64,000 bases of DNA. Origin: Bacillota bacterium (GTDB lineage Bacteria > Bacillota > Clostridia > Lachnospirales > Lachnospiraceae). Positions 42,284-51,961 of this stretch are shown here, piece by piece. The position numbers and the translations under genes are program-made. The notes under the pieces are model-generated. The model saw nothing but the letters and a program-made list of their open reading frames with translations, searched no databases and had not been told where the DNA came from. The stretch covers positions 62,001 through 126,000 of the forward strand of contig JAEWJZ010000009.1 in NCBI GenBank assembly GCA_023386315.1. Direction: 5' to 3'. Every line of letters starts with the position of its first letter. Position 1 is the first letter of the stretch.

Positions 42284-42344
42284 AAAAGAGCCCTCTCCGG
42301 CACATCTGCTGGTAAGCTACATTGTACCGGGGATAGACTCTTTT
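42284..42344 (-). terminator. Terminator-like hairpin between pyk and lysA
   Basis: On the minus strand AAAAGAG and CTCTTTT close a stem whose inner part pairs CCGGTACA with TGTGCCGG. TTTT ends it. It follows pyk and overlaps the lysA promoter. Confidence 0.55.
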
Positions 42345-42349
42345 GTCTA
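42321..42349 (-). promoter_or_regulatory. Promoter of the LysA-type gene
   Basis: Minus-strand TAGACA (42344-42349) and TACAAT (42321-42326) are separated by 17 nt, 74 bp before the gene. Confidence 0.6.
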
Positions 42350-42390
42350 CACTTTTTTGTATAAATATTCAGAAATACTGTAAAATACCA

Positions 42391-43827
42391 TTAATCTACA
42401 GTTACAACACGCATGATATTGGTATGTGCTGCAGGTTCATGCTTTCTTGCAGGACTCACAACACCGGCGGTTACAACCACAATGTCATCTTCCTTAATAA
42501 TGTCTTTTGACTTTAACAGCTCCAGTGAGGAATAGATTAAAACGTCAGTAGACTCGGCTCGTCTTGCCTGAACAGGTACGACTCCCCAGTACAGCTGCAT
42601 CTGGCGGAGAGCTGATGCGCTTGGAGATAAACCGATAATTAAGCTTTCAGGTCTCCACTTGGATAAAAGTCTTGTGGTAAAACCGGTAATACTTGGGGCA
42701 ACTATCACCTTTGCGCCTAAATCATGAGCGGTGGATACAGAAGAGTAGCACACTGCATTGGATACATTCTGCTTATTCACTGCTGATACCTTACGCTCTC
42801 TGTATTCCGTATAATCCAAGTGCTTCTCTGTCTCCTCAACGATGGAGGCCATCATGGAAAGTGCCTCAACCGGATATTTTCCCATAGCGGTTTCGCCGGA
42901 AAGCATAACTGCATCGGTTCCGTCATAAACGGCATTGGCTACGTCAGTTACTTCTGCTCTGGTCGGACGCGGATTGCGGATCATGGAATCCAGCATCTGG
43001 GTTGCAGTAATAACCGGTTTGCAGGCTTCATTACATTTTTGAATAATACTCTTCTGAATAAACGGAACTTCCTGTGCAGGAATTTCAACTCCCATGTCAC
43101 CGCGGGCAACCATGATTCCATCGCTGACTTCAATGATTTCATCCAGATTTTCAATACCTTCCGCATTCTCAATCTTTGCAATAACTGCGATATCAGAACC
43201 ATGCTCTGCCAGAATATCCTTAATTTCACGCACAGCATCTGCAGTACGTACAAAGGAAGCAGCAATAAAATCAAAGCCCTGTTCGATACCAAAACGGATA
43301 TCTGCTTTGTCCTTATCGGTAAGAGCCGGAAGTTTTATCTTAACATTAGGAACGTTCACTCCCTTTCTCTCACCCAGTTCGCCGCCGTTTACTATTCTGC
43401 AGACAATTTCGCAGCCCTTAACTTCTAAAACCTCAAGTTCAATCAGACCATCATCAATCAGAATACGGTTTCCGTTAGTTACATCATCATTCAGTCCGCC
43501 GTAGTTGATATGACCCCTGGTCTCATCTCCAACAATCTCTTCTGTTGTGAGAACATAGGTATCGCCTTCTTTTAGGGTTACCTTTTTACCATCTTTTAAA
43601 AGCCCGGTACGAATCTCCGGTCCTTTTGTATCGAGAAGAGCTGCGATCGGAAGACCTAATTCCTCACGTATACTCTTTAACATATCAAGACGTGCTTTCT
43701 GTTCCTCATAATCACCATGTGAGAAGTTAAATCTGGCAATATCCATTCCGTGCTCAGCAAGTGCTTTCATCAGTGCGCGGTCATTTGTGTTTGGTCCCAT
43801 CGTGCAAATAATTTTGGTTCTCTTCAT
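42391..43827 (-). CDS. pyk: Pyruvate kinase
   Basis: Last step of glycolysis, PEP plus ADP to pyruvate plus ATP. The 478-residue protein has the A/B/C domain set without the extra PEP-utiliser-like domain found in Bacillus pyruvate kinase. Motifs are MRTKIICTMGPNT-like N-terminus (KRTKIICTMGPNT), ARFNFSHG, LLDTKGPEIRTG, VIAKIENAEGIENLDEI (catalytic lysine) and ATQMLDSMIRNPRPTRAE. AGGATAAT precedes the ATG. It lies 15 bp after the rhomboid-like gene. Confidence 0.98.
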   Translation of the reverse strand: MKRTKIICTMGPNTNDRALMKALAEHGMDIARFNFSHGDYEEQKARLDMLKSIREELGLPIAALLDTKGPEIRTGLLKDGKKVTLKEGDTYVLTTEEIVGDETRGHINYGGLNDDVTNGNRILIDDGLIELEVLEVKGCEIVCRIVNGGELGERKGVNVPNVKIKLPALTDKDKADIRFGIEQGFDFIAASFVRTADAVREIKDILAEHGSDIAVIAKIENAEGIENLDEIIEVSDGIMVARGDMGVEIPAQEVPFIQKSIIQKCNEACKPVITATQMLDSMIRNPRPTRAEVTDVANAVYDGTDAVMLSGETAMGKYPVEALSMMASIVEETEKHLDYTEYRERKVSAVNKQNVSNAVCYSSVSTAHDLGAKVIVAPSITGFTTRLLSKWRPESLIIGLSPSASALRQMQLYWGVVPVQARRAESTDVLIYSSLELLKSKDIIKEDDIVVVTAGVVSPARKHEPAAHTNIMRVVTVD

Positions 43828-43842
43828 TATTATCCTCCGTAG

Positions 43843-44691
43843 CTAGTTGGTCGTATCACCGGTTGTGGGGTTGTCCGATGTTACATGTTTATGTGTATAC
43901 AAATGCTCGGAACAGTACTCAAGACTGCCTTCACATTTTGAACAATACCGGAATTCCAGGTTCGGAGAATCTTTTTCGGTCCGTCCGCAGACAGCGCACT
44001 TATGATGGGTTCCTCCCTGGGGCATTATTTTCATCTGACGGTGAAAATTCTGCTTTCTTTTTATTTCCTTCGGATTAAACCGGTTTAAATCCCGGGTCAG
44101 AAGGAAAAACACGAAAAAGTTAATCAGCGACATAACTATCGTAATTCTGATTCCCATATCTCCCATAATAAACTCATATAGGAAATAGATTCCATTAAAT
44201 ATTGCCATCCATTTGGCCTTAATGGGAATTACAAAAAACAGAAGAAATTCCAGGTCGGGGAATGTCGCAGCAAAAGCAAAAAACAGAGAATAATTTAAAA
44301 ATTCCGTGGTCAGATAAATTCTCTCTCTGAAAATGATGTAAACAGCCAAAGCGGCTGCCACATGACCAATTACTCCCATAAAGAAGTAAACATTAAACCG
44401 GAAAGCCCCCCAGATTCTCTCTAAATTAACTCCCAGCATATAATAAAGATACATGCCGATCAGACTTCCGAAAAGACTTCCTCCGCCCGGCGGATAAATC
44501 ATAAAGGTAACAACTCTCCAAACCTGACCTCTTAGAATCTTTTGTGCATCGAGAGCTAAATACTGCAAATAAAAATCCGGAGCAAAAAGCTGTAAAAACA
44601 GTCCGGTTCCATACATGCCGATGATATAGTACATGAGATTCGGAATGGCATATTTTCTGAATCTGCGTTCCAGATTATAAAAAAATTTCAT
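43843..44691 (-). CDS. Rhomboid-like membrane protein with C-terminal zinc ribbon, probably non-catalytic
   Basis: A 282-residue protein with about six membrane helices (roughly 18-200). The first loop (APDFYLQYLALDAQKILRGQ, then VWRVVTFMIYPPG) is like the rhomboid/Derlin fold. The catalytic GxSG serine motif of rhomboid proteases is absent; the matching helix reads GVIGHVAAALAVYI. The soluble tail has CAVCG, YCSKC and YCSEH, six Cys plus His in zinc-ribbon spacing. Function is unknown. It sits between corA and pyk, likely in one operon. Confidence 0.75.
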   Translation of the reverse strand: MKFFYNLERRFRKYAIPNLMYYIIGMYGTGLFLQLFAPDFYLQYLALDAQKILRGQVWRVVTFMIYPPGGGSLFGSLIGMYLYYMLGVNLERIWGAFRFNVYFFMGVIGHVAAALAVYIIFRERIYLTTEFLNYSLFFAFAATFPDLEFLLFFVIPIKAKWMAIFNGIYFLYEFIMGDMGIRITIVMSLINFFVFFLLTRDLNRFNPKEIKRKQNFHRQMKIMPQGGTHHKCAVCGRTEKDSPNLEFRYCSKCEGSLEYCSEHLYTHKHVTSDNPTTGDTTN

Positions 44692-44709
44692 GCGTTCAAC
44701 CTTCCTGAG

Positions 44710-45651
44710 CTAAAACAAATCCTTTTTGGAAAAAATCCAGGCAACACTCAATGTAAGAATCAATGTAAGACCCAAAACAATCCAGAAACCATATGGGCTG
44801 TCTGCAAACGGCACACCGGCAGGATTCACATTCATGCCATAAAAGCTTGCAACCATAGTCGGTATGGACATTACAATGGTAATAGTTGCCAGAAATTTCA
44901 TGACAATATTTAAGTTGTTGGAAATAACGGAAGCAAATGCATCCATGGTTCCGCTTAATATTCCGCTGTAGATATTGGCCATCTCAATCGCCTGTTTATT
45001 CTCAACAATAACATCCTCAAGAAGTTCCGTATCCTCCGGATATTTCTTGATCTTTTCATTCCTCATGAGCTTTTCTAACACCACTTCATTGGAACGTAAG
45101 GATGTGGTAAAATACACCAGACTCTTTTCCAGTTCCAAAAGCTCAATCAGCTCCCGGTTCTTGGTGGACTTATGAAGTTTCTCTTCTACAACTGCGCTTT
45201 TTTTATCAATTACTCTTAAATACTGTAAGTATAACGATGCGTTCTTATAAAGAATCTGGAGAATAAAACGGGTCTTCATATAAGTATGAAAATCCCTGAC
45301 TCTTCCATCCATAAAGGCGTTTAACACCGTGGTTTCTTCCAGGCACACCGTTATGATCGCTTCATCAGTGGTAATGATTCCCATAGGTATTGTCACATAC
45401 CAGTCTTTTCCGCCCCTCTCCTCAATGGTAGGAACGTCAACAAGAATCAATGTGTAATTATTCTCTGTCTCAATACGGGAACGCTCTTCCTCATCAAGAG
45501 GAGCCCTTAAATCATCCGGATCGATACGGTAGGTATCAGCGATTTCCAGTATCTCCGTAGCTGTGGGATTGGTAAGTGCTATCCAGCACCCCGGAGAAAG
45601 CTCATCCTTTTGATGAATCAGGCCGTCTTCTGTTTTATATATCTGAATCAT
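44710..45651 (-). CDS. corA: CorA-family divalent cation transporter
   Basis: A magnesium (or cobalt) channel of 313 residues. A long cytoplasmic alpha/beta and coiled-coil part (1-250) is followed by two C-terminal membrane helices. The signature GMN is at 272-274 in ASFYGMNVNP, and the basic tail is SKKDLF. It is of the shorter Gram-positive type. AGGGGGA precedes the ATG. It leads a probable operon with the rhomboid-like gene and pyk. Confidence 0.92.
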   Translation of the reverse strand: MIQIYKTEDGLIHQKDELSPGCWIALTNPTATEILEIADTYRIDPDDLRAPLDEEERSRIETENNYTLILVDVPTIEERGGKDWYVTIPMGIITTDEAIITVCLEETTVLNAFMDGRVRDFHTYMKTRFILQILYKNASLYLQYLRVIDKKSAVVEEKLHKSTKNRELIELLELEKSLVYFTTSLRSNEVVLEKLMRNEKIKKYPEDTELLEDVIVENKQAIEMANIYSGILSGTMDAFASVISNNLNIVMKFLATITIVMSIPTMVASFYGMNVNPAGVPFADSPYGFWIVLGLTLILTLSVAWIFSKKDLF

Positions 45652-45866
45652 GGCTTTTCCCCCTTCTACGGAAGTATTATCTGCATACTTTGGCGGACTT
45701 TGACTTATACATTATAGTTTCCCAGACCATTTTTGTCAAACGAAAAGCTACCTCAATTTGTGAACTTACACAAATTTTACTAAGTTTAACAGTATTTTAG
45801 CATGCCCAGACAATTGTTTTATTTCTTATTTTATGTTAAACTGATGTCCGGTGAGTCAGCAACTTA

Positions 45867-45898
45867 CTTTTACGTAAAAGGAGGCAGGGGTTAACCCC
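45867..45898 (+). promoter_or_regulatory. Two palindromes around a distant ribosome site
   Basis: CTTTTACGTAAAAG (45867-45880) and GGGGTTAACCCC (45887-45898) are perfect palindromes. The ribosome site AAAGGAGG (45877-45884) overlaps the first and is separated from ATG 45905 by 20 nt, of which 12 are the second palindrome. Folding of the second would leave an effective 8-nt spacer. Confidence 0.6.
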
Positions 45899-45904
45899 GC
45901 ACAT

Positions 45905-48900
45905 ATGAATACATACAATACTTTAGGAATCGATATCGGTTCCACTACCGTAAAGATTGCTATTTTAGACAAAGATGAGCAGCTATTGTTCGCTGATTAC
46001 GAGCGGCATTTTGCAAACATACAGGAAACACTTGCAGGCCTTTTAAAGAAGGCCTACGATCAGTTAGGGCCCATGGATCTTCTCCCGGCCATAACCGGAT
46101 CAGGCGGACTTACACTGTCCAGACATTTAAAAACCCCGTTCGTACAGGAAGTGGTGGCAGTAGCCGCTTCCCTTAAGGATTATGCCCCGCAGACAGACGT
46201 GGCAATCGAGCTGGGCGGAGAAGATGCTAAAATTATTTATTTTACCGGCGGCATCGACCAGAGAATGAACGGAATCTGTGCCGGAGGCACCGGTTCCTTT
46301 ATCGATCAGATGGCTGCTCTTTTACAGACTGATGCCAAAGGTCTTGATGAATATGCTGCGAACTACAAAGCAATTTATCCTATCGCTGCGCGATGCGGCG
46401 TATTTGCCAAAACAGATATTCAGCCTCTTATTAATGAAGGAGCTACCAGAGAGGATCTGGCAGCATCTATTTTTCAGGCAGTTGTAAACCAGACCATAAG
46501 CGGCCTGGCATGCGGGAAGCCCATCAGAGGCAACGTGGCATTTCTGGGAGGACCTCTTCACTTTCTTCCTGAACTGCGTAAAGCCTTTATCCGCACTTTA
46601 AATCTGACTGGAGACGCAATTATTGCTCCGGATCATTCCCATCTCTTTGCTGCCATCGGCGCTGCCATGAGCACAGATGGAAAGACTGATGCAAAAATCT
46701 CTCTTGAAGATATGATTTCCCGATTGTCAAATGGTATTCAGATGGATTTTGAAGTAAAGCGAATGGAACCATTGTTTGCCAGTCAGGAAGATTACGATAA
46801 ATTTATCAGCCGCCACAGCAGTCACTGCGTGAAAAAGAGCGGGTTATCCTCCTATCACGGCAAGTGCTTTTTAGGAATTGATGCAGGTTCCACCACCACA
46901 AAGGTTGCAGTGGTTGGAGAAGACGGTACCCTGCTATACAGCTTTTACAGCAGTAACAACGGATCCCCGCTGTCAACTGCCATCCGCGCCATGAAAGAAA
47001 TAAAGGAACAGATGACCTCAGACAGCCAGATTGTCTGGTCCTGCTCAACCGGATACGGCGAGGCTTTATTAAAGGCTGCATTCCTTCTTGACGAGGGAGA
47101 AGTTGAGACTATTTCCCACTACTATGCGGCAGCATTTTTTGAGCCGGATGTGGATTGTATTTTAGATATCGGCGGACAGGATATGAAGTGCATTCGGATT
47201 AAGAACAATACGGTAGACAGCGTCCAGTTAAATGAGGCCTGCTCTTCCGGATGCGGCTCCTTTATTGAAACTTTTGCCAATTCTTTAAATTATAAAGTGG
47301 AGGATTTTGCAACCGAGGCACTGTTTGCCAAAAACCCCACAGACTTAGGAACCAGATGTACTGTTTTTATGAATTCCAATGTGAAACAGGCTCAAAAAGA
47401 AGGGGCTGAAGTTTCTGATATTTCTGCCGGACTTGCGTATTCGGTTATTAAAAACGCATTATTTAAGGTTATTAAAATAACAAATGCCTCTGATCTGGGA
47501 AAACATGTAGTGGTTCAGGGCGGTACCTTTTATAATAACGCAGTACTTCGCAGCTTTGAAAAGATCTCCGGCTGTGAAGCAGTGAGGCCGGACATCGCCG
47601 GAATTATGGGAGCGTTCGGAGCTGCGTTAATTGCAAGGGAGCGTTATGACGGGACTGCAAAAACCTCCATGCTGGATCTTGACAAGATTCTGGCTCTCCA
47701 CTACGAAACATCTATGAGCCGGTGCAGGGGCTGCACCAACAACTGCGTGCTTACCATAAACCGGTTTGACGGCGGACGCCAGTTTATCTCCGGAAACCGC
47801 TGTGAACGGGGACTCGGGAAAGAAAAAACAAGGAGGGAGATCCCCAACCTGTTTGATTATAAAAACCACCGTATGTTTGATTATGAGCCGTTAAGTGCCG
47901 ACCTGGCCACACGGGGAGTCATCGGAATTCCGCGGGTTTTAAATCTGTATGAGAATTACCCCTTCTGGGCGGTATTTTTCCATACTTTAAAGTTCCGTAC
48001 CGTGCTTTCTCCACAGTCCACCAGAAAGATCTATGAACTGGGAATCGAATCCATCCCCAGTGAATCAGAATGTTATCCGGCGAAAATCGCTCATGGTCAT
48101 GTGGAATGGCTGATTAAGCAGGGAATCAAAACCATTTTTTATCCCTGCATCCCATACGAGCGGAACGAAAGCCCAGATGCGGGCAATCACTTTAACTGTC
48201 CGATCGTCACCTCCTACGCGGAAAACATCAAGAATAACGTAGAAGGAATTAAAACAGAATCGATCCGTTTCTTAAATCCATTTATGGCATTTACCAATGA
48301 AGAAGTATTAACCAGACGCTTAACGGAAGTCTTTACCAGGGAATTTGGCATCCCTGCATCGGAAGTTGCTGACGCTTCCCATAAGGCCTGGCTGGAACTC
48401 ATGGCATCCCGTACGGATATGGAGAAAAAAGGGGAGGAAACCTTACAGTGGTTAAAGGAGAATAACAGGCACGGCATCGTACTGGCCGGCCGGCCTTACC
48501 ACGTTGATCCGGAAATCAATCACGGAATTCCGGAACTGATTACCTCCTATGGTTTTGCGGTGCTGACTGAGGATTCCATCTCTCATCTTGCTGACATTGA
48601 GCGGCCGCTGGTAGTAACGGATCAGTGGATGTATCATACCCGGCTTTACCGGGCTGCCAGCCTGGTGAAAAAAGAAGATAACTTAGACTTAATTCAGCTT
48701 AATTCCTTTGGCTGCGGTCTGGATGCCGTTACCACGGATCAGGTTAATGATATCCTGACCGGTTCCGGTAAAATTTATACAGTATTAAAAATAGATGAAG
48801 TAAATAACTTAGGTGCTGCAAGAATCCGTGTCCGTTCTCTCATTGCAGCCTTAAAGGTCCGGGACAAACGGCACTTTGAGCATAAAGTGGTTTCCAGCGC

Positions 48901-50170
48901 CTATAACAGAGTCATGTTTACCAGGGAGATGAAAAAAGAATATACCATTCTTTGTCCCCAGATGTCTCCTCTTCATTTTGATCTTTTACAGCCCGCTATC
49001 CGGGCATTTGGCTACCGCGTGGAGGTTTTGCAGAATGATAACCGTTCTGCCATTGATACAGGCTTAAAATACGTAAATAACGATGCCTGCTACCCCTCCC
49101 TCATCGTAGTCGGCCAGATCATGGAAGCACTTCTTTCCGGCAAATATGATTTAGACCGGACTGCCGTGTTTATGAGTCAGACCGGAGGCGGCTGCCGTGC
49201 TTCCAACTATATTGGATTTATCCGCAGAGCACTTGATAAGTCAGGCATGAGCCAGGTACCTGTGATTTCAGTCAATGCAGGCAACATGGAGTCCAATCCC
49301 GGCTTTACCATCTCACTGCCGCTGCTGACAAAAGCAATGCAGGCAGTGGTATACGGAGATGTATTTATGAGAGTGCTGTATGCCACACGGCCATACGAAA
49401 AGATACCTGGTTCAGCCAACTCACTTCATGAAAAATGGAAAGAGCGCTGTATGGTATCTCTGTCAAAGAAGTCCGCTGACATGATGGTGTTCACGCGTAA
49501 CATTAAGGGCATCATCAGAGATTTTGACAACCTGCCAAGAAACTCCGTGAAAAAGCCAAAGGTTGGTATCGTAGGCGAGATACTGGTGAAGTTTTCTCCT
49601 CTTGCCAATAACCGGATTGTAGAACTGCTGGAGGCGGAAGGCGCAGAGGCCGTTATGCCGGATTTAATGGACTTTTTACTGTACTGCTTCTATAACACAA
49701 ACTTTAAGGCAGATTTTCTGGGAGGGAAAAAATCCACTGCATTCCTGTCCAATATGGGAATTACGCTTTTGGAATTCTTCCGAAATACTGCCAAACGGGA
49801 GCTGGAGAAGAGTAAGAACTTTACTGCTCCTGGTCATATCGGAAAACTTGCTGATATGGCAAACAGCTTTGTTTCCATCGGCAATCAGACAGGAGAGGGC
49901 TGGTTTTTAACCGGAGAGATGCTGGAGCTAATCCATACCGGAACCAATAATATTGTGTGTACCCAGCCATTTGGCTGCCTCCCCAATCATATTGTGGGAA
50001 AAGGCGTGATCAAGGAGTTAAGAAAAGCATATCCTGATTCCAATATCATCGCTGTGGATTATGATCCGGGTGCCAGTGAGGTAAATCAGTTGAACCGCAT
50101 TAAGCTTATGCTTTCAACCGCACAGAAGAATCTTTTAAAAGAACAGAATACTGCTCACGGACATGAATAA
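45905..50170 (+). CDS. Fused acyl-CoA dehydratase activase-like protein (two ASKHA domains plus DUF2229/HgdB-like regions)
   Basis: A very long 1421-residue protein. The first ASKHA ATPase domain (about 5-265) begins [14 protein letters not shown] and has [15 protein letters not shown]. The second (about 320-580) begins [17 protein letters not shown] and has [15 protein letters not shown]. In dimeric activators of 2-hydroxyacyl-CoA dehydratases, cysteines at these sites hold a shared [4Fe-4S] cluster. A CRGCTNNC motif near 605 suggests a further cluster. The region about 690-910 is DUF2229-like, and about 970-1330 resembles the HgdB cluster-binding subunits. The role is ATP-driven electron transfer of some kind. 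The real substrate is unknown, and no dehydratase subunits are next to it. Confidence 0.85.
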   Translation: MNTYNTLGIDIGSTTVKIAILDKDEQLLFADYERHFANIQETLAGLLKKAYDQLGPMDLLPAITGSGGLTLSRHLKTPFVQEVVAVAASLKDYAPQTDVAIELGGEDAKIIYFTGGIDQRMNGICAGGTGSFIDQMAALLQTDAKGLDEYAANYKAIYPIAARCGVFAKTDIQPLINEGATREDLAASIFQAVVNQTISGLACGKPIRGNVAFLGGPLHFLPELRKAFIRTLNLTGDAIIAPDHSHLFAAIGAAMSTDGKTDAKISLEDMISRLSNGIQMDFEVKRMEPLFASQEDYDKFISRHSSHCVKKSGLSSYHGKCFLGIDAGSTTTKVAVVGEDGTLLYSFYSSNNGSPLSTAIRAMKEIKEQMTSDSQIVWSCSTGYGEALLKAAFLLDEGEVETISHYYAAAFFEPDVDCILDIGGQDMKCIRIKNNTVDSVQLNEACSSGCGSFIETFANSLNYKVEDFATEALFAKNPTDLGTRCTVFMNSNVKQAQKEGAEVSDISAGLAYSVIKNALFKVIKITNASDLGKHVVVQGGTFYNNAVLRSFEKISGCEAVRPDIAGIMGAFGAALIARERYDGTAKTSMLDLDKILALHYETSMSRCRGCTNNCVLTINRFDGGRQFISGNRCERGLGKEKTRREIPNLFDYKNHRMFDYEPLSADLATRGVIGIPRVLNLYENYPFWAVFFHTLKFRTVLSPQSTRKIYELGIESIPSESECYPAKIAHGHVEWLIKQGIKTIFYPCIPYERNESPDAGNHFNCPIVTSYAENIKNNVEGIKTESIRFLNPFMAFTNEEVLTRRLTEVFTREFGIPASEVADASHKAWLELMASRTDMEKKGEETLQWLKENNRHGIVLAGRPYHVDPEINHGIPELITSYGFAVLTEDSISHLADIERPLVVTDQWMYHTRLYRAASLVKKEDNLDLIQLNSFGCGLDAVTTDQVNDILTGSGKIYTVLKIDEVNNLGAARIRVRSLIAALKVRDKRHFEHKVVSSAYNRVMFTREMKKEYTILCPQMSPLHFDLLQPAIRAFGYRVEVLQNDNRSAIDTGLKYVNNDACYPSLIVVGQIMEALLSGKYDLDRTAVFMSQTGGGCRASNYIGFIRRALDKSGMSQVPVISVNAGNMESNPGFTISLPLLTKAMQAVVYGDVFMRVLYATRPYEKIPGSANSLHEKWKERCMVSLSKKSADMMVFTRNIKGIIRDFDNLPRNSVKKPKVGIVGEILVKFSPLANNRIVELLEAEGAEAVMPDLMDFLLYCFYNTNFKADFLGGKKSTAFLSNMGITLLEFFRNTAKRELEKSKNFTAPGHIGKLADMANSFVSIGNQTGEGWFLTGEMLELIHTGTNNIVCTQPFGCLPNHIVGKGVIKELRKAYPDSNIIAVDYDPGASEVNQLNRIKLMLSTAQKNLLKEQNTAHGHE

Positions 50171-50185
50171 ATGCTCTGTTTATGC

Positions 50186-50231
50186 AAAAATATACCGGAA
50201 GCCTGATTATAAGGCACTCCGGTATATTTTT
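50186..50231. terminator. Convergent terminator after the activase-like gene
   Basis: AAAAATATACCGGA (50186-50199) pairs perfectly with TCCGGTATATTTTT (50218-50231), with an inner GCCT/AGGC. It serves both converging genes and overlaps the stop of the minus-strand gene. Confidence 0.9.
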
Positions 50232-51093
50232 AACTGTTTCCCACTGCCAGCACGGTCTGAAGGCAGTGATAGTTCAGTGCATGCTTTAATTCAAAACTGT
50301 AATTTCTCATATCCTCTTTTAAATAATTTCCCAGCTCTTTATTTCCCTCATATGCAAAGTTCATCAGTTCATCCACGTATCTCTTTAAATGCTCCTCTAA
50401 ATCCTCTCTTGTGTTTCCACTGATAAAGTTCTCAAGACGTATCATTTCCTCCCCGGAGTATCCATTTAAATCAATGGTTTTTCCTGCGATCCGGCATCCT
50501 AATACATTTCTTAACGCAATAGATGCCAGATTAATAATCAGTTCTTCATAATCACCGGAATAGGCATTCAGCACAAATCTGATATACTCTTCCGGCAGTT
50601 TCTGCAAAAACTTCTGTTCCAGATATTCGCAGTTTACATAGACTTCCATAAGATCGGCTCCACACCGGGATTCAAAAGGAATCAGCACCGGATAATCCAG
50701 CGTTAGTATATGATTCATAGGATCAAAACGGGGATCGTAATACAGAAAAAATCCCGGTAACCCTTTTTGAAAGGTATCATAACAGCACCGATTGCCATAA
50801 TGGTGAAACTCCTTCATCATGAGGTTATAATTCTGCCTGATTTCAGCAACCTTTTCTATGAGTATTTCATATCCCTGCCTGTAGACCGTATCTGCAGACA
50901 GGGAAGAATGTGCTGCAACAAGTCCCTCAGAGCCGGCCCCTGCTTTCTCATATTCTTCAATACAATAAATTACGGCTCCCATCAGCTGCCTGGCCTTTTC
51001 ATATGAGACTGATGTACTTTCATTCCCTGTGTAGCGTGCTGCCAGCTTTGCCACAACAGGCATAAGCTCCTCTTGGCTATATCTCATCATCAT
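50230..51093 (-). CDS. Protein of unknown function (DUF6179-like), second gene of a pair
   Basis: A 287-residue mostly helical protein with many acidic residues; no membrane segment or signal peptide. Distinct stretches are YDPRFDPMNHILTLDYPVL, EYIRFVLNAYSGDYEELIINL and KHALNYHCLQTVLAVG. I believe this is the clostridial family DUF6179, from memory only. It starts at one of three consecutive ATG codons (51093, 51090, 51087) inside the end of the upstream gene, an overlap of 11-17 bp that implies coupled translation. A possible longer start at 51195 would overlap 119 bp and is less likely. Confidence 0.65.
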   Translation of the reverse strand: MMMRYSQEELMPVVAKLAARYTGNESTSVSYEKARQLMGAVIYCIEEYEKAGAGSEGLVAAHSSLSADTVYRQGYEILIEKVAEIRQNYNLMMKEFHHYGNRCCYDTFQKGLPGFFLYYDPRFDPMNHILTLDYPVLIPFESRCGADLMEVYVNCEYLEQKFLQKLPEEYIRFVLNAYSGDYEELIINLASIALRNVLGCRIAGKTIDLNGYSGEEMIRLENFISGNTREDLEEHLKRYVDELMNFAYEGNKELGNYLKEDMRNYSFELKHALNYHCLQTVLAVGNS

Positions 51094-51538
51094 CTTCTTC
51101 CCTGCTGTCATGCAGACCAAATCTGGATTTCCGTGCAAATACCTCCAAAGAGGTATCTTCCAGATAATCCACAGATCCCTGACAGGGACCATCAAACTGC
51201 TCTTTCATGAATTCAATCAGTTCATCGTCGGGTATTTCGTCCAGAGTTTCATTTTTATACAAATAAAATATTTCCTGAAGACGCCCCAGGGTATCCGTAT
51301 AGTTATCCTGATAAATATACGGCGAATCACAGAAAGCGAAAATAAGCTTCGGCAGAATCCCTTCACCAAATTCCACTCTCTCCTGTTTTTTTAAAATATT
51401 TTTTCTTTCGGTTAAAAGCAGCGCTGCATCTTCCTCTGACAGCTTAAGACCAAACTGTCCGGTATATTCATTTGCAGCATTTAATTTTGCCAGTGATGCC
51501 CTGTCATCTCCCTGCATCAGCCATTTTTCATTGTCCAT
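51077..51538 (-). CDS. Protein of unknown function (DUF6323-like), first gene of a pair
   Basis: A 153-residue acidic protein, helical in appearance. It includes FGLKLSEEDAALLLTERKN, FCDSPYIYQDNYTDTLGRL and DDELIEFMKEQFDG, and ends in a run of acidic residues (EEDDDEI). I recall the pairing of such proteins with DUF6179 in Lachnospiraceae, without certainty. ATG 51538 has AAAGGAG 8 nt upstream. It is translationally coupled to the next gene. Confidence 0.6.
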   Translation of the reverse strand: MDNEKWLMQGDDRASLAKLNAANEYTGQFGLKLSEEDAALLLTERKNILKKQERVEFGEGILPKLIFAFCDSPYIYQDNYTDTLGRLQEIFYLYKNETLDEIPDDELIEFMKEQFDGPCQGSVDYLEDTSLEVFARKSRFGLHDSREEDDDEI

Positions 51539-51961
51539 AGTCGTACTCCTTTCTGATAAATTCAAAGTTTACGCCTGTCGCAGGGGAATTACAAGACTTG
51601 AAAAAAAGTTGTTTTTGTGGTATTATATTACCATCAGATAAAGCATTTATTCTTATTTTTTCCAGAATTTCATTTTCATCATATAGCTGCTGTCGTGGCT
51701 GCTCACTTCCCTTTCCAATTTATCCATCATTGATTTTATATTATTAACTGCCAATTTTGTGTGGCATCCCTCTCCTCTTTCACTTGATAAGTTTATTATG
51801 AGCAGAAAATCTTAATGGTTTCTAAATGGCTTCTGAACAATCCTAAAATCAGACACAGAGAATTACATTTGATCATATTATCACCAAATCTACATATTTT
51901 TTATATCTTTCTCTCAGACAATCTGATAAGATAATAAAAAGTAAAGAGACAGGTGGATGGT
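51539..51961. other. Intergenic region between the DUF pair and the five-gene lipid-like cluster
   Basis: No ORF with a ribosome site was found. A minus-strand frame of about 50 codons (about 51653-51810) ends MMDKLEREVSSHDSSYMMK and has no proper start, so it may be a relic. A clear promoter for the cluster was not found; TAAGAT and GATAAT near 51930 are possible -10 elements. Confidence 0.4.

Noticed and set aside
42284-42349. Possible lysine riboswitch before the LysA-type gene
   Set aside because: The region is too short and lacks the L-box consensus; it is better read as the pyk terminator plus a promoter.
50163-50423. Plus-strand frame directly after the activase-like gene
   Set aside because: It is antisense to the minus-strand gene ending at 50230, contains the terminator, and has no recognisable protein.
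51653-51810. Minus-strand frame of about 50 codons
   Set aside because: No start with a ribosome site and no recognisable family; noted only as a possible relic.
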